Below, piece by piece: positions 1-16,699 of a DNA stretch of 64,000 nucleotides. Below the pieces are notes generated by a model. The model saw nothing but the letters and a program-made list of their open reading frames with translations, was not told the DNA's origin and did not search any database. Numbering within the stretch: the first letter of the stretch is position 1; the number at the start of each line of letters is the position of its first letter. Made by a program: the position numbers and the translations under genes. Location: positions 19,792,147-19,856,146 of the forward strand of contig CM063254.1 in assembly GCA_032158295.1 (NCBI GenBank), written 5' to 3'. Source of the stretch: Pycnopodia helianthoides (Eukaryota > Echinodermata > Asteroidea > Forcipulatida > Asteriidae).

Positions 1-775
1 TCTACCTTACCCTTTTTCACCACTCTACCTTCCCTCTCTCACCACTCTACCTTCCCTCTCTCACCACTCTACCTTCTCCTCTCTCACCACTCCATTGTCC
101 CTTCCCGCTCTACCTTCCCTTTCCTCACCACTCTATACCTTCCCTTTCTCACCACTTACCTTCCCTTTCTCACCACTCTACCTTCCCTTTCTCACCACTC
201 TATACCTTCCCTTCTCACCACTCTATCTTCCCTCTCTCACCACTCTACCTTCTCCTCTCTCACCACTCCATTGTCCCTTCCCACTCTACCTTCCCTTTCT
301 CACCACTCTATACCTTCCCTTTCTCACCACTCTATACCTTCCCTTTCTCACCACTCTACCTTCTCCTCTATCGCCACTCCATCGTCCCTTCCCATTCTAC
401 CTTCCCTTTCTCACCACTCTATACCTTCCCTTTCTCACCACTCTACCTTCCCTTCATCACCACCCTACCTTCTCCTCTATCACCACTCCATCGTCCCTTC
501 CCACCACTCTACCTTCCCCTTTTCACCAAACTACCGTACCCTCTCTCACCACTCCATCGTCCTTTCTCACCACTCTACCTCCCCTTTCTCGCCACTCTAC
601 CTTCCCTTTCTCATCACTCTACCTCCTCTTTCTCACCACTCTACCTTCCCTTTCTCACCACTCTACCTTCCCCATCTCACCACTCCATCGTCCTTTCTCA
701 CCACTCTACCTTCCCCCATCTCATTACTCTACATTTCTCTCTCATAGATCTACTTCCCCACCTCTCTCTCTCTGA
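1..775. repeat. Pyrimidine-rich minisatellite, about 22-24 bp unit
   Basis: Dozens of imperfect copies of a unit close to CCACTCTACCTTCCCTTTCT plus CA, with variants carrying an extra TA (CTATACC) or a shortened T run. The + strand is almost free of G. It is truncated by the left edge of the window, so its true length is unknown. The strand asymmetry and lack of stops give long serine/proline/leucine-rich ORFs in two + frames; these are repeat read-through and not genes. Confidence 0.93.
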
Positions 776-780
776 GATCC

Positions 781-3700
781 TGTTTTGATGTTTTTCAAGA
801 CAGATGAAAGTTATGTTTTCCGATGACCTTTTTGGGGTCTATACAGACCCAATCATCCGAATCAATTCTATTATTAGAAACGATGTGTAAACAAAATAGT
901 TGTCGTCAATTAACAGTCTCCTTGGTATTCAAATAACTCATCTTCAACAATGGAATAAAAACACAGTCTATTTTTATACGTTTCTGCGATGCACTGGTTA
1001 GACGATAGAGGGCGTAGTCTCACTACCTTCATTTGTCAACAAATCCGTTTAAGCCCGTCACGCTCCGGGCTACAATACCATGATGTAACCCCCAACAAAG
1101 AGGGCGCACACATATATCACTGGAAAAATACCAGTTTATGACGTTTTATTTTTGGGGAAGTAAAAAAAAAAAAAAAAAAAACCACACACACAAAAAACAC
1201 AAGAAAGTACAGTAAGAATGTAGAAGTGTGTAAAAACATACACAGCTTGTTGTTTACTTCCACAAGGTGAAACTCTAAATTGAGTTTCGAACAACCTTAA
1301 AAACCTAACATTGAATGTCTTCATATTTCATGTAAATAGACACCAGTAACTAAGAATAGAAACATGATCTTTATACAGCAATATGCTACCTGCCTAAATC
1401 CAAAACACAGCATTTGCAGTACTGTCATGACTGGCCGGCTGCTTCTTGGTAAAAGAGATAAGCCCCAGATTTTTAGAAAATCAACAGCAGCATTAATTAA
1501 CAGCAACAGCAAGCTCAACATTTCGTATCTTGGGGATGTTAACATTACATCAACCTGTTTCGGTGTGTGTGATTATAACAAAACAAGTCAAACCTACTGA
1601 AGCAGAAAATATTGTTCTACCGGTGGAGGTGTGGAAGTCAGTCGTAGAAGCATTCAGTACCATTTGACAGTGACAGGTGGAAATAACCACAGATTGCTTT
1701 GTGGTGCTCCCTTGCAGAGTGGGACAGTTAAAATATCGGTTGACACCCAGTAAAGATAGTTCATTTCAATGGGAAAAAGGGCTCGCATATCACTGGTGTT
1801 AATCTTGCCACATTTGACGTTCATTACACTATATTAGGGTCAGAGACGGACATCTCTTGCTGTAGAAGCAGGACTGTACACTGATTATAACACTCGCTAC
1901 ATCACTTCAACTTTACAGGGTTAAAGGTTTGGTGATTTGCTAATTATCTTCGTCAATCTTTTGTTGATGGTGTCACCTCATGGTGTTTAGTTGTAATGAG
2001 TCGAATCCTATGAATGTAAAGATGGAAGAAAACGTGAAGAAGTAGAAGTAAATGAGGACACGGGAGTTAAGAAATGAAGGGAAGATGATTGTCTTATTTG
2101 TTTTTATTATTTTGATGTATTCCGATCATGTTTGTTACTTCTGAGTTCGATTTCACTAAGATTCATCTTAAGATGAGTTGTCAGTATCACCATAGTGATT
2201 TGTATTGTGACATCACACTTTGCTCAGTAATTAAGATTGCTACACAGTTAACATCAATCTGAACTCTTTGTGGCTCCTGAACTCACTGAATTGATACGTT
2301 GTTATGAAAAGTGAAAACAACATGCACAAATATTGCATAAAAGTCTCGGACAAAATTTCCAATTTCCTTTGTTTTTCTTTTCTTGTCCTTCAAACAAATT
2401 GACACAACCAAACTGCGTATAAGACACATAAAAGTATGTTCCCTTTTCATGAATGTTACGCCTTATTGTGGCATAGAGGTTGGGAACAAGACACGGATTA
2501 TCCCAGCGTGTTTTACGCCCTTGTTTTTACACTCAGTGATGATGCAATCTGAACAAAGACTTGTCGCATTATGTCCTTGTCTTTTTTACAATGCGTCTAT
2601 CTAGTTGTGTAATTTGTCGTCCCCCATCAACGCAACCTATTCATCGAATCTAACAACCCTCCATGATCTCTCAACATGCCTGGTTATATTCCATCATCAA
2701 AGATGAAACCAAATTGGGGAAAATGACTTTTTCTGCTCGAGGGAAGTACGGGTAATTATAGCGCACACGTGTGGGCCGACCTCTTCTCTGCTTGATAACA
2801 TAAAAAATGATCAGACAAAACTTCATCAGTCGCTTGTCCATTCCCTTGCCCCGGGCAACCATATAGTGTATTAACAAAATATACCTATCTCATATGAAAA
2901 AAAAGATGAAGAGCAAGCATGTTTGTTTTTAAAATATCCAATCAGGACAACACAATGTCATTGAATGAAAGTGCGCAATTTGAGAGACCTTGTAGGTTTT
3001 TTTTCTCCTTCTTTGCAAGCCGTCTTATAAGCCGCTGGCATTCCTTCCTCCCATTGCTTGTTATCTCTCATTTGAACGTAATTATCTGAAATTTTGTGCG
3101 GGTGGAAAATCGGTCCATCTATATGGCGAGGGAGGAATCTGAGTGTTGGACAAATCCTTTATCCTAATGATGGAGGGAGTTTTGTATGGTTTAGAGTAAT
3201 TAGGACATACCGAACTCTTACACTAGTTGGCTTAGTCCCAAAATACCGCTAATTATAACATCTCATAGTGCTCTGAGATTAAGATTAATGAGTGTGCTTC
3301 TTATATACCAATATATATCTTAGGAACCTTCCTCGCCATTACTTCTCGGAAAAAAACGAGGAGCAATCTTAATAAAGTAGGCTGGCTTCATACCGAATAA
3401 CCAATTTTGTTATTGGTACCCTGGTACTGTCACTGACAGTTTGGACAATAGCACAGGCGTCCAAGGCACAATAGAGAAACAAATGACAAACTTGTCCAAC
3501 TTGTATGGGTTCCACATCTGTCTATATTGACTAACTGGCAACCAATGACTGATGAGTCTACAAAAGAAGGCATCCAAAATCAAAAGAATATAAAATAGTC
3601 CCATCAAAAATAAAGCACCTAATTTTGTTACTATTTTATAGAACAAATACGAGGGGAAAAAAATAATCACGAAAACTCACAACTTGCCTGAAGGTTGGCT

Positions 3701-4085
3701 GAGCTGAGGTTGGAGAGAGGTCCGGTAAAACGTTAAATGCCATGGGTCGGGTCAAGTCTCTTCATGATTGATGTCACATTAAAATAGACAAAAAAAGCTG
3801 CGTTTACTGTTTAAAAAACCTGATAAACCTGGAAAACCCACAACCTGAATGTTTTATATTCGTTTTAAAACATTTATAATGGTCGATCTACTCTGACTAA
3901 TATTGCTCTTGATTTTAACCGTTCCATGATGTAAACACCAGCAGAGTAAGGTTTGAGGTGTAATAAGGAACGGTGATTTTGAAGAGGGCCGCTCGTGTAA
4001 CAAGTTTCTAATATTGATGACAAAATCGTTCAGTTTTTGTGAACATACAACTCATAACATTTTGGAGACAATGGGATCCAATTTG
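781..4085. other. Non-coding stretch, no gene seen
   Basis: AT-rich sequence with stops in all frames and only short ORFs. It contains a poly-A run near 1157-1178 and two short AGAGGGCG motifs near 1007 and 1099. I see no splice-bounded coding segment, tRNA or clear mobile element. Confidence 0.6.
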
Positions 4086-4089
4086 CCGC

Positions 4090-4472
4090 AAGGTGGCCCA
4101 TAGAAGACAGTCAGTATTCATACGGTGATGGCCCTTATTGAAGTCAGTTTAGCATTCATACGGTGATGGCCCATACTGAAGTCAGTTCAGCATTCATACG
4201 GTGATGGCCCATAGAAGTCAGTTCAGCATTCATACGGTGATGGCCCATATTGAAGTCAGTTCAGCATTCATACGGTGATGGCCCATAATGAAGTCAGTTC
4301 AGTATTCATACGGTGATGGCCCATACTGAAGTTTAGTTCAGCATTCATACGGTGATGGCCCTTATAGAAGTCAGTTCAGCATTCATACGGTGATGGCCCA
4401 TATTGAAGTCAGTTCAGCATTCATACGGTGAATGACCCACAATGAAGTCAGTTCAACATTCATACGGTGGCC
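4090..4472. repeat. Minisatellite, about 38 bp unit, 10 copies
   Basis: Ten copies of a unit built around CATTCATACGGTGATGGCCC followed by a variable CATA/TTATTGAAGTCAGTTCAG spacer. Spacing is 35-42 bp. The last two copies are degenerate (GTGAATGACCC, then GGTGGCC). No coding potential. Confidence 0.93.
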
Positions 4473-4494
4473 ATTTGATATACCCACTATGAAG

Positions 4495-6080
4495 GGTGGC
4501 AATTCAATCAAAGAAATACAAATTACCTCTTAAGTAAGTTCAACAAGGCGTGAACTACCACGGTTTGTAAATATTGATTGTCTCAACAAAATCGTTCTGA
4601 GAAAGTTTAGACGAAGAGAATGGGTAAATATGCCGATGGGAAAGTCCTCTGAAGAAAACTAAACCAACTTTACAATTGAATGTCTAATCTAAAGATTTGG
4701 CGCCAGGCCGCGGTAGATTTACCGTCTGTATGTATCATCTGCCTTATTTTTGGGGCCTGGTGTAGAGGATCGAGGCCGATGGACGTCAGGGGGGTTTAGC
4801 TTGCTAGTTTACTTCTTCAATGCCGTACAAGTCTTCATGAACAGAACACCTTAGAGAAAAAATACCAGCTCAAGACCGTATAGTGGCCTCGACGGAGCGC
4901 TGATTTGTCATTTAATTGGATGTTGATAACGACAAACAGGATGAGTAGAAATATCAACAACGCTCAATGTTGGTATCCACAGCAGACTAAACTGTTCTTA
5001 AGTCTGAGTTCATAGCAAAGCTACCCCCCTTTTGGGGTGGAATGTTTCAGTAAAAAAAAAAACACCCCTGAATTATTGCTGTTGAACTATACAACGCACT
5101 CGATCCCAAAAATCAATCACAAAGAGCTTCGCGTTTTATGGAGATTGCGATTTGCAAAGAATCCGCAAAATCTTTATTGATAAAACTGTGTTTGTATAAA
5201 GGGATATTCGCTTATATTTGTCTATTATACTCAAACTTTTGACCGGGAACCGAAGAGACGCCGGCATTTTTTTGAACAAATGAAGGATATACAAATGTTT
5301 TTTATTTTTTTCCTAGTAAAGGGTAAAGGCAGCAACTATATTTTAGACTTGCAAAACCTACAACCATTCAATTTATTATGAAGTGTCTGTCATTGTAGAA
5401 CGGCAATAGAAGGCTTTTGATCAGTGTTTTCAAGCATATCCTATTGTAGTTTGAAAGGACCAGTTTAACCAGTTATCTTCAACAAGATAATAATTCATTA
5501 TTTCATGAGATGAGTTATGTTAGGGCTTCCAGGCTGGCACCGGGCGGCCTCCCGTCAAATCGTTCCTAGTCTCCGGTGTGTTGACGCCGTGTGATGCCGC
5601 CACACAATGCCCAACCCTTATCGGTAAAGAACTGCAATAATCAGACGAAGAAACACAACCATTAAGGTCTCTTGTTAAGGACTTACCATCCTATTGTCAC
5701 AAATCATAACCTCTTTTTCTTGAGGGAAAGATAACTAGGGTATAGGAAGACCGTCTGAGCCTGTATGTCTAGGATTAGGGGCCTATGTACCTATTGAGTG
5801 GTTAGTCTTTTGTACTACCGGTACCGGACTAAATTTTGCCATCGACCTGTTCGCGTTGTTGCTCATTTAGCAGCCCAACCCGCTTAGTTAGTTAGAGTTC
5901 ATCAACCATCTGCTTAGGTCACCTTCTCTACATCCATGGTGCATCAACCTTTTCGTAAAAAAAGGCTCAAATTATTAGTCACTAGTAAAGGCTGATCACC
6001 CAATGGGATACATGACAAAATTGATATAGTCAAGCAAAAGTCTGGACTAAAAACTACCAGAGAAAAGAAAGACGATTGTT
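4495..6080. other. Non-coding stretch, no gene seen
   Basis: Mixed-composition intergenic DNA. A somewhat GC-richer patch lies at about 5530-5620. No ORF with codon-like structure, no repeat array and no RNA gene is recognised. Confidence 0.55.
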
Positions 6081-6084
6081 TTAT

Positions 6085-6266
6085 GGAAGGCATAAGACCC
6101 TATACCTTCTTCTTAGGAAGGCATAAGACCTTATACCTTCTTCTTAGGAAGGCATAAGACCTTATACCTTCTTCTTAGGAAGGCATAAGACCTTATTAAC
6201 ATTTCTTCTTTAGGAAGGCATAAGACCTTATACCTTCTTCTTAGGAAGGCATAAGACCCTACCTTC
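6085..6266. repeat. Minisatellite, about 31 bp unit, 6 copies
   Basis: Six tandem copies of AGGAAGGCATAAGACCTTAT followed by ACCTTCTTCTT. One copy carries an ATTAAC-type variant and the last is truncated. Each unit is itself quasi-palindromic: AAGGCATAAG and TTATACCTT can pair with one mismatch around an ACC loop, so every unit can form a small hairpin. Confidence 0.92.
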
Positions 6267-9200
6267 GCCTTTTTGAGTGTAATATATTTATCCTCAAAAC
6301 CTATTTTGTGGGTGTGTTTTTCATTCGTGTTTTATTATACGTCCATTTTGCTTATGGAGGAGCAGAGTCTGCAAACAATGGTTTTTAAGTTGTTATTAAA
6401 ATCACAAATATCCATCTCTTTATTTAGAAACCTAAATCGAAAATCGATATGTCATAAGGTCCGAACGAAGGATATACAATCCGCGACAAAGTGTCAAAAA
6501 CTATTATTGGATATGGATAGCCTAGATCATACAACACTTTAAATTCATAAAAAATCATTAAAATGTAAAGTGTTGTTGATGTCTCTTGGTCAGTGAAAAG
6601 TTTGTTTTAACAGCAGTACTTTTTACTAGATGTTTTTGGCCTTTCTTCTCGTAAATCGTACATAGGCCTATATGTACGACAGAAACTAATTAACATATTT
6701 ACTTGTGTTCAGTTTTAAGGTGACAAATCTAAAGCTCGACTGCTTTTGTCCCCCTTGTATGCATGTATGTGTGTTGTCTTGTCATTTAGCCTTCGAGAAA
6801 GACTCTGCTAGGGTCGAAACGTCAGGCCACTAACTAATTTTTTGCATTTATACTACAGGTCCTTTTGGTTGGTAAGCAGTTTGCAACAGCTAATTCTAAT
6901 TTCTCAAATCTAAAGCTTGTATAAAAAGATGTTCGGTTAAATATTTGGATTTAGTCATCCAGTCTGCACATAACAAAAACAAGAAGAAGATGTTGTTACT
7001 TTAGGTCTACTTCAAGTTTGTTCCAATTCTCTACACTAGGTACAGGTAATATTTCCGTGTGAGTGTTTATTCTCGTCATAGATAAGTCCATTCACTCATC
7101 ACATTGCACTCCCAGTTTATTAACATAAACAGACCAGATTTAGGACAATTAAAGAAGCTCCAAAACCCTCAAAAATAAGATGAGATTAGATCATCCAAAG
7201 GATGAATAATCTCAGAAAGCGACTTGATAAACATAGTTTTTGTCTTAAATCATCATTCAGTACGGCGTCGTTTTAACTGGACCCGTTGGATGCGGCGTAC
7301 GTACGGGGCGACTTGAACGCGGAAAACACTAACTACGTCTGTCGCTACCCACAGTAAGTTAATGGCATTTGAATTATAGCGTTACCAAGCCAAATTGGAT
7401 TCTTTCCACAATCTAGTCGTCTCCAAAGAAACGAAGTTTGACCAAAGTAAGAAATGATCACACACTTAAATTCAACTATGTCATCGTATTCCATTCTACA
7501 TTGCCTATAAGGCTAATTAGGTCCACATCAAATCTAGTCCGTGGGTATTGAGCCAATAGTCTTGTCACGTGATGTTTCCTGCAATTCAAGGGAAATATAA
7601 TTCGAAGTATACCAGAATAATCTACAACTGAATTTAACACAACTGTGAATTATACGAGTAACGGTTAGAAAATGAGAGACACAGACCTCTGTTCATGTAA
7701 AACACAACTAAACTATAATTAAAATATGATGTTCAAAAGCTATTTAAACATACTTATTTTGTTGACCTAATTCTACATCACCTTATATTAGCTTTTGTTT
7801 TTACGAAAGAACATTTTCAAGGACATGAAATAAGCCTGGAACGCTAAGAGCAAAAATCAATCAGTCTTTTTGTTAGTTTGAGTCCAACCGTAATGGTCTC
7901 ATGTGTAAATCACCAGGGACTTAAACCAACACCTCTTAATGGATTAATAGACATCATAAAAGATGATCAAATCTACCTATTTGTCTACAATTGTTCTCTT
8001 AAAAACCTAAAAATCCATTACAGCGGAACGATAAATAACAGCAAACATTGCATGGACAAAGCCGTGATTTTATACGTAGGGGAATCACTAGTCATTTCAC
8101 AACATTTATCAGCGTCATTTTATCGCGCTCATGATGGATTCCGTGATTTCACTTTAGAGATATTACAAACGGTCTATGCCAAAAATAAAAAATAACATGC
8201 ATTTGAAAAAAAACTAAGTGTGCAGCTGTTTTCGTCTGGGCTGCCCTATAAATCTTGCTTTGATTTGCAACGCTATCGTCAATTCGAATAACAAAATAAA
8301 GGATCTACTTCAACGCTGAAAGCAAGCACGACTTCAACAGTCAAAACGCGTTTCGCTTATTTTGTTACCAACCAAGTACCGTACAAGTGAAACATTTAAG
8401 AGTTGGTTTGCGGTAAAAAAAAAAATCAACTCGAATATTCTAATGAACAATAAGTACTGGATTATATGGTTAGCATGATTACAGTCAGTACAGAAATGTA
8501 CCGATTATTGAGTCTAAAATCGTGTAGTTTTCCCCGAGTATATATACAACACTTATCGGATTGTTATTGTCAACAACATTGAGTGTCCTCTACCACGATT
8601 CACGCCTTTGATTGACTGAACTCCAATGATCCATCTACCAATCAATCAATTTTTTATGATTGGCAGACGTGACATCTATGCCGAGTAATACAGCAGACTG
8701 TATAGAACAGTCAGCAAGGCGTCCATAACAACAAAACTTCCCCCAAAGAAGTTAGAAGCTTGACAATGCTGCTGGTTGACAGTTCACAAGCGTCTATGCA
8801 TGCGCATCCATCCTTTGTCAGTAGCCAGTTTATTTTGTCAAAGAGTTTGGCATAGCAGTGGTATAGTCAAGCGGGCGAGACGCCAAACCAGGCCGCGATA
8901 GAAGGCTCAGCGAGCCGCGACGGGTTGTGTTAACAACCAAGCTGCTTTGCTTGACCCATTTGTCTGGAATTTCGCAGGTTTTTTCTGCTAATAGCTGGGT
9001 GACGGATTGGTTGGACCGAGCTCACTGACACACCGAGCGCCTGGTTGTCCCGTCGAGCTAGCAGCGAGTTAGGGGTTGATGACCGTGTGGAGCTCAGATC
9101 CCGACGGCATGTTGAGCCCACCAGCGACCAGACAAACTATCACACCTAGGAGAAAATCAGAGAGCGGGTTGGTCATCACCAACACATACGGGGAGGTGTG

Positions 9201-11685
9201 AAGTTATGACGGTTGACACATGCTGCTCTACCGGCAAGAACCACGGTTGATGAGTTCCAATAGCGTTAATATCTTGCATAACACCATTCTCATTGTAGAA
9301 GCGTCGCTTGAAATTAGCATGCATAGTTCGATATAATAAAACGATATGCTGACTTCACCTGAATCAGGTGACGAGACCAGTGGTTTAAATTAGAGCACTG
9401 ATTACTAAGATGATCGAGTAAATAAAAGTACAATAACACCAATTGTAGATAACGATTTATCATCAATCTATATTGTAAACAACACCTGTTTGTGTTAATA
9501 GTACATCGTTTTGAAAGTCCAGTTATATTTATCCTACTTTGAGTTATGAAAGTCATTTGAACTGAAAAATATACCACACATATTTCTCTTCCAACAATTA
9601 TGAGCCAATATATTCAACCATATACAGATTTGGGTCTCAACATTTTCCTTTCATCATATTGAGCGGTTAAGTTCCATTGTGTCTTCCCCATACACTACTG
9701 CCAGAAATGCTTTATTTCGTACAAAACATTCTGAAAATGTGCCCATAAATAATCTAAATCTGTACACAAAAGAGCCCAGGCCCTTGGAAACCCTAGCCAT
9801 CACAACTACTGTTCAAATAATATGAGTAGTGTACAAGCCAGATGTGATTCTGTTCAATTTTATTGCAAAATATTTAAAGGTAGACGTAACTCCCTAAATG
9901 TTTTCACATGAAAACTTAACGTTTAAGAGGCCAAGATAAAGGAACACCATTGGTCTTTGGTCATCTTCCAACTCTGTCATTTCAAGTATTTTGCGAATTG
10001 GTGATGAATAACATTTGCAGAAACACACGCCCTATGCAGATGTGCCACATTGGGGAATCGGGTAGGCATAGTGCCATCTTTCCTCGCCTTCCACCTTATG
10101 GACCCCGGTTCGGAGGCACTATGTGAATTGGGTTTTCAGTCCCTACCTAATTACGCAATATTATTGTTGGAATATTTCTCTGTTTTTTTTCTCCCACGCC
10201 TCAAACTGAAACTTCCTTCCTTGTCTTCTCTCCATGGGGTTCTTGGCTAGTATAGTGATTAAGTTTGCTTTTCTGAGAGCCCTTGGCTTCACAACCAGAA
10301 TTAGTAAGTGAAATTAAATGAAAAATTATACCAAATCTACATCACGTGCGAGGTCAAACAATCAACAACTGTACATTAAACATTGTGCATTAGCATGACA
10401 GGGACAATGATCGTAAACAAACAAACAGACGAATAATTGTCAATGTGTCAAGCTATTACTGAAGCATGTTGTTGATTTAATTGCAAACCACAATCTGTTT
10501 GAGCTTGTTATCTGGTCTAAATCAAGTCTTGTATTGACTATGGATGTTTCCCATCGTATAGCCCACATGGTTAGAACCAATTAACATCTTCTATGCCAGA
10601 ATTGCATAGTACCTTGTAACAATACAGTCGCGTCTATGATTGGCCGAAAGTCATTTTACACGCCACACGTCTGGCCGAACTGGTGGAACAAGAAAGACAT
10701 AGCGGGCACCGAGAGGTGATGACCGGGCCGATCGAGACAGTGAGTCGGGCTCTCTTGACCACCACAGTAGCTCATCATTGTGTGGGGATGATGAGTGTAA
10801 TGATGCAATGAAAGAACAGCGATCAGTAGTAACAATAGAGGAGACATCAGGGCTATCTGGGCCTACTCTATTCCCTCCGATCCAATTCACATGCTAATGT
10901 GCTATTCAAACTCTGTATATTGAATGCTCACTTCGTAATGGGCCCACCCCGCCTTCACCGTTTAGCCACCGGGACGAGACGCCGAATCTGGGCATCGTCT
11001 TCTGAGCAGGGCACGGTGCCTTTGGAGGAGCTGACAGTATTTGGACAAAGGCCGATTCCCACATCTATAGTATGATTATCTGCTCAGGCAATTTGTGGTA
11101 ATAGCTTGGCTATAAATCAATACATTTCAAGCTATCTATTTGCTTAATGAAAAGTTCACATGGTTGAGGAAGACTGCTGATGAATCCGTTATTTAATGCT
11201 GGTTGTATGATCAGCACGACGAGGCAAAAAGTAGGAGGGGCGAAGAGGTTGGGTGTTTGTCGTCGTCTAGGGGTGTGGCTTGACAGTGATTACCATATAA
11301 AAACGCATAGAGGTAGAAATCCTCCATGCCGTACGTATTTGCATGGACTTAATATTCATTCATTCATGAGATTGTTTTGAGACCTTGACGTTAACCAATC
11401 GTTTTCTCCTTTACATTGTCTATTGAAGTGGGTGCTGTTTTTGTTATTATGGAACTGTTTGAACGCACCATTTAACTTTGCCTTTTGTTGATGGCTGCAG
11501 TTTTATTTTTGTTATTGGGTCGTAAAATTCCCACAAGTTTTCTTTCAACAAGTGTTTGTAGAATCAGGTAATCATTTCATTGTTTAAATGATTCATTTTT
11601 GAAATTATACCATGCTTTGCGATTTTAACCAAACATATTTGTTAGTGTAGGATACGATCAGTAATGTTACCCACTGATTTTAAAC
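6267..11685. other. Non-coding stretch upstream of Hmx
   Basis: Mostly AT-rich DNA without a recognisable gene. Visible patches are a segment at 6790-6860 with a GGTCGAAACGTC motif (see findings), and GC-richer blocks at about 8830-9130 and 10640-11060. These GC-richer blocks are not repeats within this window and could be cis-regulatory. An ATG ORF of 100 codons (7893-8195, +) has no recognisable domain and is not called as a gene. Confidence 0.5.
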
Positions 11686-11931
11686 CAGGGCCCAATTTCA
11701 TAGAACTGCTAAGCACGACAATTTGCTTAGCATGAAATTTCTTCCTTGATAAAAACAGGATTACCAACCAAATTTCCATGTGTTGCGTATTGCTTGTTAC
11801 TGGTATTCAGCTGTTGTTTGCTTATCCTAAAAATCACGTGGAAATTTGGCTGGTAGTCCTGTTTTTATCAAGGGAGAAATTTCATGCTGAGCACATGTTT
11901 GTGCTTAGCAGCTCTATGACATTGGGCCCTG
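11686..11931. mobile_element. Foldback MITE, 246 bp, CAGGGCCCAAT termini
   Basis: A nearly complete inverted repeat. The left arm begins CAGGGCCCAATTTCATAGA and passes through GCTAAGCAC, GAAATTTC and TTGATAAAAACAGGA. The right arm is the imperfect reverse complement, ending TCTATGACATTGGGCCCTG. Only a short spacer around 11785-11830 is unpaired. There is no transposase, so this is non-autonomous. No convincing target-site duplication could be read. Confidence 0.85.
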
Positions 11932-12951
11932 TTCGTTACGTGAGACAATGTATGGTTCCTCGCTTGACTGCTGCTCGGTCCCCTAGAATTGACACAAACA
12001 CCCCTGATTCTCCGTTTCAAATTCTATTAAAATGTTTCATTTAAATTCGATACATTAATCACTGTACGGCAATAAATCCCACTAAAAAACAACTATAGCC
12101 TGTGGCCGAACATGAGGAACTTGTCACGAAAGGAACTTATATTGGAATCAATCAAACAAAGTTAATATTTGCAGCCGAAAAAAAGGGTGAATAAAATAAA
12201 CAAATAAATACAATAATACAAGGAGAAAAACGAGTATAGAAGAAGCCAGGGGCTGTGAAACATAAGAGACCAACGTTGAGAAGGAGGAGGAGCCGACTGG
12301 CTGCGATCCATGCAGTAATCCTATTAACCTTTCTTCGTATCCAATGACGTGGTATCGTCCCCCCTGTCGCCCATTTAACCTCTGTTGGTATCTTTATTAA
12401 AACATTATGATGTGAATAGGTGATAGGCGCCAGCCAGGCTCAACACTACCATACAGCTCGTTGTGGATGGTTGCATCTTGGCATCATCACGCCCAGGGGC
12501 GAGTAACCATATAGGTTTATATCCCCCTACCTTCACTCTATTCACTGGTGTATTACAGGTGATGGAGGAGCAATCTATCACCACTTCCATGATGAGGATG
12601 GTCTATGCACAGTAGCAACCAGTGCTTGTAATTTCACATGAATCTAAGAGGCCACGTCGTCCAACCCACTTGTCTCTGATGCAGCACACACACACACGCA
12701 TCCTCAGACTGGCAATCACTAATTGGTCCTTGATAAAGAAGTGCCACAAGCGAAAACTCGTGCACAGAACAGAGCTCTGTTAAGCAGAGTCAAGTTAAAC
12801 TCATAACAGGTTGGATTCGCGCGAAACCATCGTCTTCACAAACTCCAGTATTTCTGTTATGTAGTTATCTGTTCATGCAACACTACTTGGTGTGATACCT
12901 TACTACTTTATACGAAGAACAGACTTAGAAGTTGTATCTAAAAAGACGAAG
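11932..12951 (+). promoter_or_regulatory. Hmx upstream region and presumed 5'UTR
   Basis: One kilobase immediately 5' of the Hmx start codon. A CCAAT box in the context CCAATGACGTGG lies at 12341-12352, also resembling a CRE/bZIP core (TGACGTGG). No clear TATA box is near a plausible start site, so transcript start and UTR length cannot be placed. A short CA-dinucleotide run occurs near 12686. The assignment as promoter is by position only. Confidence 0.35.
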
Positions 12952-15921
<2,970 letters not shown>

Positions 15922-16690
15922 CACGATAGTCTATTGGGATATTTTCTTTATTTTTGGACACTATTGGAACTGTCAATGTGGTGGTTATGGTGTTCACACG
16001 TGCAATGTATTAGCAAAACGTTAACATTATTATAAAACGTTTATTATAAGTATGTCAAAATATTATGTTATGTGTTTATATATTATTACCAGATGACAAA
16101 ATGTGGACGCATGTAATGTATAGAATGATTTGTGTGTATAGTATACAGGTATCGTACATAATCAAAATTTGAATATTGCCACTTTTACTGATCGTACTTG
16201 GCCTGTTTTATAACAGAAACAAGTTTTCTTTGGCGTTCCTGATATCCTTCGATTGTTTATGTTGGTGATTTGCGCTTGTCTTTAAAATTGGTGAAACATT
16301 ATACACAGACTGATGTACAAAAAGCGTATTATGTTCGTATAGCTTTGTCAACTGTTAAAGTTATCTTCTTTTTACTAACGGCTTGTGACTCTAGAAACTG
16401 TAGCCTCTATTCTGGCTTGGTGTCAGACACCACAGTTCATCTTCATTTGAATGCAGTTCTTCTTTGACAAAAAAACCCAAAACAAATGAAGGTTAAAGGC
16501 AAACTAGGACATATTTCTCTTTGATTTCATATTTCAAGGACAGGGACTTGTCAATGTCAGTTTGTTGACCAATTTTGCACAGACTTCCTTTTTATAAATA
16601 TAAATGTCTTATTCTAACATTACTTCCTTAGAACAATCTACATAATTGACTCATCGCATATAAATAAATCTCATTTAATGTATTAAAACC
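15922..16690 (+). other. Hmx: Presumed Hmx 3'UTR with AATAAA at 16663
   Basis: AT-rich, U-rich sequence following the stop. The first AATAAA on the sense strand is at 16663-16668 and a second is at 17270-17275, so a 3'UTR of about 0.75 or 1.35 kb is likely. The polyadenylation site itself cannot be read from sequence alone. Confidence 0.5.
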
Positions 16691-16699
16691 CGTTGCATA

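Noticed and set aside
95..775. Two long + strand ORFs (226 and 158 codons)
   Set aside because: Pure read-through of the pyrimidine minisatellite; low-complexity Ser/Pro/Leu peptides with no gene structure.
7893..8195. ATG ORF of 100 codons, +
   Set aside because: One of the longer ATG ORFs, but it has no recognisable domain and lies in AT-rich DNA without nearby splice or promoter context. Not enough support for a gene; transcript data would decide.
12892..12951. Upstream in-frame GTG start for Hmx
   Set aside because: The ATG at 12952 has good context and places the EH1-like motif close to the N-terminus, as expected; non-ATG initiation is unnecessary.
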